Shown: in pieces, positions 7,972 through 14,449 of the stretch | How the letters are laid out: each line of letters begins with the position of its first letter | Numbering within the stretch: position 1 is the stretch's first letter | NCBI GenBank assembly: GCA_045643825.1 | Contig: JAZRFV010000070.1 | Coordinates: 1 to 17,274 of the forward strand | Reading direction: 5' to 3' | DNA: 17,274 bases | Origin: Scatosoma sp045643825 | GTDB taxonomy: Bacteria > Bacillota > Clostridia > Christensenellales > Borkfalkiaceae | The notes under the pieces: generated by a model | Seen by the model: only the letters and a program-made list of their open reading frames with translations | Told to the model about the DNA's origin: nothing | Databases searched by the model: none | Program-made: the position numbers and the translations under genes

Positions 7972-8911
7972 TTTCCAACTCCTTTTTCGCTTCTTCCAAG
8001 GCTTGTACCTTTTTCCCTCGTTGATAGAAATAATAAAGGGAATATACAACCAAGCCAACAACCATCAATCCAACGATGGTAAGTACGGTAATTGTAAAGG
8101 GACTAATACTCTTTTGAAACGCTACATATCCTACAAAAATTTGGATTTCTTCATTCGTTACAATCGATTCGTAGCTGTCCGTGCTGTTTCTCGTTACTTG
8201 CGCAGGAACAGTCGTCGGCTTTATTTCAAAGGTAGATTTATCAATGATTGTTACGTTATCCCCGCAATAGGTGATTTTCCCAGGAAGGGAAATTTGTATT
8301 TTTTCCACCCCCAACGTATCCAAGAGTTGGAAGGATAAAATTTGATCCTTCTCTGAAATCTGCTCTGCAAAATTCTTAACAGACAACGTTTCACCCGCGG
8401 CAGACTTCGGTTTGATTACAAGCTTAGGCCCGCCTTCTCTTGTCTTTTTAATTTGAACCAACCCGGGCAATTGATTGTAAAATATCGTGGACGTGCAATT
8501 AATGTCACCGCGTTCCCAACGCTCCAAACGTTTCCATTCTTCGCTTTGTTCCACTTTCAAGCTTTCAGCTTTATACAAATAAACAATTCCGCGAGGATCC
8601 ACCTTATCGATTCTACGAAAAGAAACGTTGACCTCGTAAAGCCCATTTTCTTCTTCAATACCTTTCAGCTTTACGATATCGTTACTGCCATCATTGCTAA
8701 TAGAAGCATCATTCAAATCTTGAACCACCGCTTCTATTTTCTGTTGAAATGCATCCTTTTCAAGATTGCTGTCGATAAAAAAGGTCGCTTCGCCTTTTCC
8801 GCTATGCTTTATGCTTACTTCTCCGTCGGCTGTAAATCCGCATAAGGGCAAACACAATATCGGCAACCATATTGTCAAAAGAATATAACTTATTAATTTT
8901 TTCAACCGCAT
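7949..8911 (-). CDS. Exported, C-terminally membrane-anchored protein of unknown function, first gene of the transport operon
   Basis: 320 aa from ATG 8911, and I do not recognise a family. Residues 1-25 (MRLKKLISYILLTIWLPILC) are a signal peptide or membrane anchor. It ends LPLCGFTADG, which is not a good lipobox, so cleavage by signal peptidase I is likelier than lipidation. Residues 30-270 form a predicted extracytoplasmic beta-rich domain with several K/E-rich stretches. A strong membrane helix at 272-296 is followed by a charged, probably coiled-coil tail (YQRGKKVQALEEAKKELENE). The topology is therefore type I: domain outside, short helix inside. GGAGG lies 12 nt before the ATG, a little far. 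A TTG at 8956 could extend the frame by 15 codons but would run through a hairpin. Promoter-proximal to the importer genes, so a substrate-capturing or sensing accessory is plausible but unproven. Confidence 0.75.
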   Translation of the reverse strand: MRLKKLISYILLTIWLPILCLPLCGFTADGEVSIKHSGKGEATFFIDSNLEKDAFQQKIEAVVQDLNDASISNDGSNDIVKLKGIEEENGLYEVNVSFRRIDKVDPRGIVYLYKAESLKVEQSEEWKRLERWERGDINCTSTIFYNQLPGLVQIKKTREGGPKLVIKPKSAAGETLSVKNFAEQISEKDQILSFQLLDTLGVEKIQISLPGKITYCGDNVTIIDKSTFEIKPTTVPAQVTRNSTDSYESIVTNEEIQIFVGYVAFQKSISPFTITVLTIVGLMVVGLVVYSLYYFYQRGKKVQALEEAKKELENERECTE

Positions 8912-8939
8912 AGACTCTAATGCCTCCGAAGTATTGTAA

Positions 8940-8960
8940 AAAGTTGTTTTTTTCAACTTT
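8940..8960 (-). other. Stem-loop in the 5' leader of the transport operon
   Basis: AAAGTTG and CAACTTT form a perfect 7-bp stem around a 7-nt A-loop in the minus-strand transcript. Five T residues overlap and follow the 3' arm, then the GGAGG site for the first gene. It could be a weak attenuator or a protective 5' hairpin. The stem is A+T-rich, so stability is low. Confidence 0.35.
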
Positions 8961-9015
8961 CATTCTAACGGCAAAAAATAAATTTTTTCCCATATTTTTA
9001 TTTCTATATAAATAT

Positions 9016-9045
9016 AATATAACACACTATTCTCTTTCCAGTCTA
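9016..9045 (-). promoter_or_regulatory. Candidate promoter for the leftward transport operon
   Basis: On the minus strand TAGACT (9040-9045) and TATATT (9016-9021) are 18 bp apart. Transcription would begin near 9009, leaving a leader of about 100 nt before the ATG at 8911. The region is very A+T-rich, so other -10 choices exist. The 12-bp direct repeat TCTATATAAATA (9003-9014 and 9042-9053) overlaps both the -35 and the predicted start. Confidence 0.4.
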
Positions 9046-9096
9046 TATAAATACTTTACCAACTTTTGCAAATTTTTGACATACCTGTAAAAAACC

Positions 9097-9125
9097 TTGT
9101 TTTTTCCGAAAAAATGCGTTATACT
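9097..9125 (+). promoter_or_regulatory. Promoter of the AraC-family regulator gene
   Basis: TTGTTT (9097-9102) and TATACT (9120-9125) are separated by 17 bp, a good sigma-A-type pair. AAGGAAGGGG (9136-9145) follows as ribosome site, 9 nt before ATG 9155. A perfect TTGACA at 9076-9081 has no fitting -10 at normal spacing. Confidence 0.65.
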
Positions 9126-9154
9126 ATACGTGAACAAGGAAGGGGAAAACGAAA

Positions 9155-9997
9155 ATGATTGAGATTTACGACGAGAAAACTATACAAAAAAACTTTTATA
9201 CCTCAAAATTATTAAACCGAAATATTGAGCATCACGTCCATTCCTTTTGGGAAATTACTTATTGTATAGACGGTGAAATCACCCATTGGGTAAACGATCA
9301 ACCGATCAAAACGCACGCTTTATCCGAAATTCTTCTTATAAAACCCAAGGATACGCATAAAATCACAAGAGATGAAGATTTTGAAGATGCTTCCCCCACG
9401 TTTCACCGAGATATTTACGTTACCCCGGAAAAAATGAAACGTTGTTGCGATTTTTTATCCCCTATCCTGTATAAAGAGTTTTTGGCAAAAGACTTTATCG
9501 TTCTAGATGGAAAGCAAGAATCGCTGGAAACCTGGGAACATTCTTTGAAAATCTTTAAAAATTATAGCACTTATCTCAAAAACGACATTGAGATTTTTGA
9601 AAAAATACATACTGCTGTTGTTTTCCAAATTTTATCTATTTATTTTAAAAAATTCTTACAAAAAACAACCTATCCGGCATGGATTAATTCCTTTTTTACG
9701 AAATTGAAAAGTGAAACCTACCTTTGCAGAAGCGTTGAAGCCATCACAAAGGAATTTAATTACAGCCACGCATACCTCTGCCGAGAATTTAAGAAACATA
9801 CGGGGAAAACGATGGTGCAATGCTTAAACGAAAGCCGTATCATCTATTCTACCGTGCTTTTACTCGACCCCAAGGTGTCCATTTTGGAAATTGCAATGCG
9901 ATTAAATTACAGCTCGCAAAGCGCGTACTGCAACGCCTTTAAGGAAATCTACAATATGTCGCCAAGAGAATGGCAAAAGGTTCAATTAAATAGTTAA
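9155..9997 (+). CDS. AraC-family transcriptional regulator with N-terminal cupin-type sensor
   Basis: 280 aa. The N-terminal part (about 20-75) has the AraC-type effector-binding cupin pattern: a His cluster HHVHSFWEITYCIDGE, then ILLIKPKDTHKI. The C-terminal part carries two helix-turn-helix units: about 192-216 (SVEAITKEFNYSHAYLCREF) and about 242-273 (SILEIAMRLNYSSQSAYCNA, then MSPREWQ). The second matches the AraC signature region well. Such proteins usually activate catabolic genes when a sugar is bound. The gene runs opposite to both operons, divergent from the transport operon and convergent with the GH35 gene. It is the only regulator in the window, so it is the best candidate to control both. 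It has its own promoter and terminator. Its G+C is lower than that of the enzyme genes. Confidence 0.93.
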   Translation: MIEIYDEKTIQKNFYTSKLLNRNIEHHVHSFWEITYCIDGEITHWVNDQPIKTHALSEILLIKPKDTHKITRDEDFEDASPTFHRDIYVTPEKMKRCCDFLSPILYKEFLAKDFIVLDGKQESLETWEHSLKIFKNYSTYLKNDIEIFEKIHTAVVFQILSIYFKKFLQKTTYPAWINSFFTKLKSETYLCRSVEAITKEFNYSHAYLCREFKKHTGKTMVQCLNESRIIYSTVLLLDPKVSILEIAMRLNYSSQSAYCNAFKEIYNMSPREWQKVQLNS

Positions 9998-10034
9998 TCG
10001 CCTTTTTTAAGGTTTTCATGCCCATCGGCTTACG

Positions 10035-10070
10035 CCCGTTATCTTAAAACAGATAACGGGTTTCTTTTTT
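10035..10070 (+). terminator. Rho-independent terminator of the regulator gene
   Basis: A perfect 10-bp stem, CCCGTTATCT (10035-10044) with AGATAACGGG (10051-10060), has a 6-nt loop and is followed by TTTCTTTTTT. It works for rightward transcripts. The same hairpin forms in the leftward transcript but lacks a T-run there. It contains the last codons and stop of the convergent GH35 gene. Confidence 0.85.
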
Positions 10071-12107
10071 CGCGTAAACCTTGTTGATGCCGATCGCTTT
10101 TCCATCCTTGAAGGTAGGAAGTTTCTGCAAATATACAATCTTATTTTCATCCAAAGGATAAATTCTTGCGCAAACCGTTTTCGGGAACTCGTAATAACGA
10201 AGCCCTACTTCAAAATCTACCCCCAAATAATAATGGTCGTTCACCTTTTCGCCGTCAATGAGCAATTCCAGCGTGTCACCGTCAAAGTCAATATAAAGGA
10301 ATCCGTTTTCCTTTTTGCCTGCGCTGTATTTGACCGCTATTTCATAATCCACGTATTTACCGCAATCCTTAACGCCAACAACCTCTGCGGACCATTCTTC
10401 AGCTTGGAAAGGAGCGGTATAGATGCCAAAATCCCCTTCTTCGCCTATTTTTTCCAGCCCTGCAACCGCTTCTTCCAAAGCAGGGTATATTTTCACCATC
10501 GGCTTTTCAAACGTGTTAAGGTGTAAACCGTCTTCCGTTTGATACAGCTCACCGTCCGCAATAAAGATGCGCTCTTTGCCCTGATAGTTAAACTTATACG
10601 CCTTCAACGCTTCTTCCTTTGCCAATACGATGATTTTTCCGTCAAAATCCCCTTCGATTTGATAATCCGTCTTCCCGTCCTTCGACCAGAACACGTAATC
10701 CTTTCCGTTCAACGTACAGAAGGGCGTAGCCGTTGCATACTTCAACACCGCGTTCCCGATAGGCATATTCAAGGGATATGCGCAGTATTCCTTATTCTCC
10801 AAATGGATAGAAGGAATCGTTATCGTTTCGCTTTCCAATTCTACCTTAAAGTTTTTATAATCTCTGCAAGGCAAGTCGTAATGGCGAACGTAGTTATTGA
10901 TGAACAAGAAGCCTTGGTTGCCCTTTGAACGCATCGAATAACGCAAGCTTGTAAGGTCGGTAGGATCGCTCGGGCTGTCCTCAAAGAACTTAACCCGCAT
11001 TTGTTCTACGCCAAATTCACGGGCAAAGTAGTTGCACAATTTAAACTCCCCTGCCTTTTCACGCACCTTAGAGTACTGGCTGATTGGAGCTTGGAAGTCG
11101 TAGTTGATTTCCAGCAAATCACTGCAAAATCCGGGTACAAGCGGGCCTTCTCTAAAATATTCCTGCATCGTGGTCAACGCCCCAATGGGATTCATACCGC
11201 CGTGGAATACGTAATACCCTATGGTAGAAGCTTCACTCCCCAAACGGCACATCGTAACAGCGCCATGCTCCGTTCCGCCAAGGATCGGCCTTCTATGGTC
11301 GGTTACCTGCCCGCCGCCGCTAATTTCTACCGTGGAATACGGGAATTTTAATTTGGCGATATCCGCGTCCATGGTAATTTTTCCCGCTTCGCTGCCGATG
11401 TTTTCATCGTTTGGATTCGGGGAAAATAAGAAAGGCTGTAAGGGAGGCAATTCCCCTATCGTTCTATCCCAAGGCTGTTCTACGTACGCGCCCCAAACGG
11501 CGATCGCATCCCCAATGGCAGCCTTACCCCAGCCCGTAGCGCAATACACGGGTACGTCAAATCCAATTTCTTTCAACATTTTGATCAGCGCATTAATGTG
11601 ATTATCGCTAATATCTTCCCCTTGTACGCCCCATTGGCTGTATTCATTTTCTACCTGAATTGCGTAAATAGGACCGCCCTGCGAATACATATACCCGTCG
11701 CATTGTTTATACAGCTCCTTGAAGTATCTTTCCACGTAGGACATATACACGGGATCGTTTGATCTCGTTTTACAATTCTCTTCGTAAATCCAATCGGGGA
11801 ACCCGCCGTTTCTTGCTTCTGCGTGTACCCAAGGGCCGATTCGCAAGCACATCAGCATCCCTGCCTCTTTGATTTCACGCAAAAATCTTCTCAGGTTGCG
11901 ATTGCCTCGGAAGTCGAAATGCCCTTTGATTTCCTCATGATGCAACCAAAAGGCGTAGCTTGCCACGACGTCAATCCCTTGCGCTTTCATCTTCGCAATA
12001 CCCTCTTTCCAATATCTCGCATCCGCACGCGAATACTGGTATTCCCCCGAAATCGGAAACCAAGGTTTGCCATCTTTTACATAGTATAAGTCGTTATAGG
12101 TTATCAT
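10044..12107 (-). CDS. GH35 beta-galactosidase-like glycoside hydrolase
   Basis: 687 aa with no signal peptide, hence cytoplasmic. The N-terminal catalytic TIM barrel (about 1-330) shows the family 35 pattern FPISGEYQYSR (17-27), YAFWLHHEEIKGHFDFRGNR, LRIGPWVHAEARNGGFPDW, and QVENEY (151-156), in which Glu155 should be the acid/base. STVEISGGGQVTDHRRP (258-274) gives Glu261 as the likely nucleophile. This is the E-x-GGG...HRRP variant rather than the textbook TE-W motif. Beta-sandwich regions follow to the end. I chose ATG 12107 because AAGGAG sits 7 nt upstream; an ATG at 12113 would be too close to that site. It is 23 bp downstream of the GH78 gene. Role: release of terminal beta-galactose from imported oligosaccharides. 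Family is confident, exact linkage is not. Confidence 0.9.
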   Translation of the reverse strand: MITYNDLYYVKDGKPWFPISGEYQYSRADARYWKEGIAKMKAQGIDVVASYAFWLHHEEIKGHFDFRGNRNLRRFLREIKEAGMLMCLRIGPWVHAEARNGGFPDWIYEENCKTRSNDPVYMSYVERYFKELYKQCDGYMYSQGGPIYAIQVENEYSQWGVQGEDISDNHINALIKMLKEIGFDVPVYCATGWGKAAIGDAIAVWGAYVEQPWDRTIGELPPLQPFLFSPNPNDENIGSEAGKITMDADIAKLKFPYSTVEISGGGQVTDHRRPILGGTEHGAVTMCRLGSEASTIGYYVFHGGMNPIGALTTMQEYFREGPLVPGFCSDLLEINYDFQAPISQYSKVREKAGEFKLCNYFAREFGVEQMRVKFFEDSPSDPTDLTSLRYSMRSKGNQGFLFINNYVRHYDLPCRDYKNFKVELESETITIPSIHLENKEYCAYPLNMPIGNAVLKYATATPFCTLNGKDYVFWSKDGKTDYQIEGDFDGKIIVLAKEEALKAYKFNYQGKERIFIADGELYQTEDGLHLNTFEKPMVKIYPALEEAVAGLEKIGEEGDFGIYTAPFQAEEWSAEVVGVKDCGKYVDYEIAVKYSAGKKENGFLYIDFDGDTLELLIDGEKVNDHYYLGVDFEVGLRYYEFPKTVCARIYPLDENKIVYLQKLPTFKDGKAIGINKVYAKKETRYLF

Positions 12108-12130
12108 AACCATTCTCCTTTTTTGTTTGC

Positions 12131-14401
12131 TTATAATTCTTCCACTGTATATTCTTCCGGATATGTACACACCGTCTTTCCGTCTTTTCGTTCAAAATAC
12201 AAAAATCCGTTTTCCAAAGGCAAATGCAACGTACAATTCATATCGACCGCAGGTTTTGAAAACAACAATTTTTTACCGTGCCTTCCTCTGTACCCCGTCA
12301 AATAATCCACGAGTAAATTTGCAACGTAAGAGGCAAACCCGTGGTCCAAGCTTGCATACGGATCGTTCTTTTCCCACAAAGTACCCGTTGCCTTCGCCAT
12401 GTAATAGAAATAATCCACACATTCTTCGGCAATCTTATATTTGCTTCCGTTTTCGTTCAGCATAATCAAGCGTAAGTAGTTGCCGATGAAGGCATTCGAT
12501 TTATGTACGTGCGGATACACCTGTTCTTGGATTCGTTTCGCGCCAAAGTTGTCCATCAAGTTTTTGTAAAGCTCGGGATAGCTTTCCTTGGTCGCTACAC
12601 CTGTGAAAAAGGCATAATATTGACAGGTCTCCGAACAGTGGCCCTTCAATACCAGTTCCCCGTTTTCACGAATACGGTTATCCTCAAAAAATTCCCCGTT
12701 AAAGCTGTCTCTTCGAATGATTTTTTTGATTTCTTCCGCTCTTTTTTGATACTCGTCAATGCCGTACATTTTCGCCGTACATTCAAGCGCCATCGCATAC
12801 AGCATATTCGAGGGATAGTTAATACCTGCCGTAAATTCGGGATCATTCGCTTTGCTCCATTCCACGAACACCCAATTTTCCAAATTTTCCAAAAGCCCTT
12901 GCTCGTTTAAGTATTTATCAAAAAACTCAACAATGCCCAACACCTTATTTTTAGATTCCTGTAAAATGGCGTCGTCGTTGCAACGAATATAATAATCGTA
13001 CTGCTCGATAATATAGAACAAAGCCCAATTCGGGATATAGGATCCATCTGTAAAATCCGCAGGATAGCACATGGGCACCATGCCTTCGGGGATACTTTTT
13101 GTTTTTGCATGAATGTAATTGTTTAAGAAATTACGTTCTACCTTGTTCTTCCCCGTAAACAGTTGTTCCGATTTCCCTAAGAAATAGGAATCACAAAGCC
13201 AGCCAGCACGTTCTCTGGAAGGACAGTCGGTAAGAATATCCAAAGCATTTTGTTTGAAAGTTTGACGCGCCGCCTCAACGATTGCATTTAACTTTTCATT
13301 GTCAGTTTTAAACAAAAAGCCTTCCGCGTCGGGATTTTCATAAGTATGTATCCCTACGGATACGTTTCCGATTTTACCGCTCTTTACGTGCACCTTGATG
13401 TATTTCGCTGTGTATGGTTCAAGCGTCGTATGCGCATACGTTTGCCCCGCTTTTAAACGATATTCAATTACGTTTACCGAACCCATACGGTCACTTCTAA
13501 TATTCGCCGTAGCATTTTCATCCGTATTTAAATCGATTTCATCAAAAGATACCAACACCACACTATCTTCCAAGGTCGTACATTCAAGGCGCAAAAAGCC
13601 CGTATGTACAAAATCAAAATTATACAAAACGTATTCCCTTTCCGAAATCGTATTCTCTAATTCCTTCTTGCGATAGGTTAAACGCTGCAAAAACGAACTA
13701 TTGTCGCTCTCCCATTCGTGCTTGGGGAAAATACGCAATCTTTCTTTCAATATCCACGGGTTTGTTTCAGGTAAGTCTTTTTCGATGAAATATTCTCCGC
13801 TCTCCATTTCCTGCGCAGGGAAAAACTCGTAGGAAGGATAGGAAACGTTGCGCGCCTCAAATAATTTATCCTCAACCTGTACGGGATATTCCTTTTCCAC
13901 TTCCGCCCCATTGGGAGAAAAATCGAGATACGTTTCCTGAGGAGGGCGCTCAAAATCATAAATTTCCGTAAAAGGACGCTGGTAGCTGTATTTACATACC
14001 TTTTGCTTCTTTTCCTCATATTCACGGACGATGAAATCTCTCCCCGTCCATACAATTGGAAGGTTCTCCCTTACCACTTCCGCGCAAACGAAGCCCGATT
14101 GATACAAGTGGCAATAATTGTAGCTGTTGTACGCCACCGCCTCAATGAAAACCACGTTTTTTTCTTGTAAGTTACGAAGGGGTAACTCATCTACGCGAAA
14201 ACGTCCGTGCGCCGAACGAGCAGGCCCAACGCCTACCATCTGTCCATTTACAAAAGCTCTATATACGTTGCTTGCCGCAACCTTTAACGTAGCATCTGCG
14301 CTACCTTCAAACGTCGCAAAAAACACACATCTTGTGTGTAATTGATTCTCCTTCCCTTTTTGCCAAACAGGAACGGCTTTTTTGAAAAAATTATCTTTCA
14401 C
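12131..14401 (-). CDS. GH78 alpha-L-rhamnosidase-like glycoside hydrolase
   Basis: 756 aa, no signal peptide. An N-terminal beta-sandwich (about 20-110, with VYRAFVNGQMVGVGPA) is followed by further beta domains. A six-hairpin alpha/alpha barrel starts near 365. LTDCPSRERAGWLCDS (390-405) is the hallmark of family 78 and points to Glu397 as the general acid. TLWE (674-677) supplies Glu677 as the probable general base. The C-terminal beta domain begins near 710. It is shorter than many GH78 enzymes, apparently lacking extra carbohydrate-binding domains. The start is GTG 14401 with GAGG about 8 nt upstream. It lies between the secreted repeat protein and the GH35 gene, with gaps of 48 and 23 bp and no terminator. 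Role: removal of alpha-L-rhamnose inside the cell. Unsaturated glucuronyl or other substrates in related clades cannot be excluded. Confidence 0.87.
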   Translation of the reverse strand: MKDNFFKKAVPVWQKGKENQLHTRCVFFATFEGSADATLKVAASNVYRAFVNGQMVGVGPARSAHGRFRVDELPLRNLQEKNVVFIEAVAYNSYNYCHLYQSGFVCAEVVRENLPIVWTGRDFIVREYEEKKQKVCKYSYQRPFTEIYDFERPPQETYLDFSPNGAEVEKEYPVQVEDKLFEARNVSYPSYEFFPAQEMESGEYFIEKDLPETNPWILKERLRIFPKHEWESDNSSFLQRLTYRKKELENTISEREYVLYNFDFVHTGFLRLECTTLEDSVVLVSFDEIDLNTDENATANIRSDRMGSVNVIEYRLKAGQTYAHTTLEPYTAKYIKVHVKSGKIGNVSVGIHTYENPDAEGFLFKTDNEKLNAIVEAARQTFKQNALDILTDCPSRERAGWLCDSYFLGKSEQLFTGKNKVERNFLNNYIHAKTKSIPEGMVPMCYPADFTDGSYIPNWALFYIIEQYDYYIRCNDDAILQESKNKVLGIVEFFDKYLNEQGLLENLENWVFVEWSKANDPEFTAGINYPSNMLYAMALECTAKMYGIDEYQKRAEEIKKIIRRDSFNGEFFEDNRIRENGELVLKGHCSETCQYYAFFTGVATKESYPELYKNLMDNFGAKRIQEQVYPHVHKSNAFIGNYLRLIMLNENGSKYKIAEECVDYFYYMAKATGTLWEKNDPYASLDHGFASYVANLLVDYLTGYRGRHGKKLLFSKPAVDMNCTLHLPLENGFLYFERKDGKTVCTYPEEYTVEEL

Positions 14402-14449
14402 TTTACTACCTCAATTGCAATACTTATCGCCTAACTCTACTTCTATACC

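Noticed and set aside
7972..8061. Thirty-codon N-terminal extension of the LplB-like permease
   Set aside because: No ribosome site, lies inside the preceding gene, and ATG 7971 has a strong AAAGGAGTTGG site and gives the usual family length.
8912..8956. TTG start extending the 320-aa protein by 15 residues
   Set aside because: Would pass through a hairpin, has only a weak ribosome site, and places extra polar residues before a good signal peptide.
9076..9081. Perfect TTGACA as -35 of the regulator gene
   Set aside because: No -10-like sequence at 16-18 bp; the TTGTTT/TATACT pair with 17-bp spacing fits better.
12108..12170. N-terminal extension of the GH35 enzyme
   Set aside because: Runs back into the GH78 3' end; the AAGGAG site fits ATG 12107 and the family homology begins right after it.
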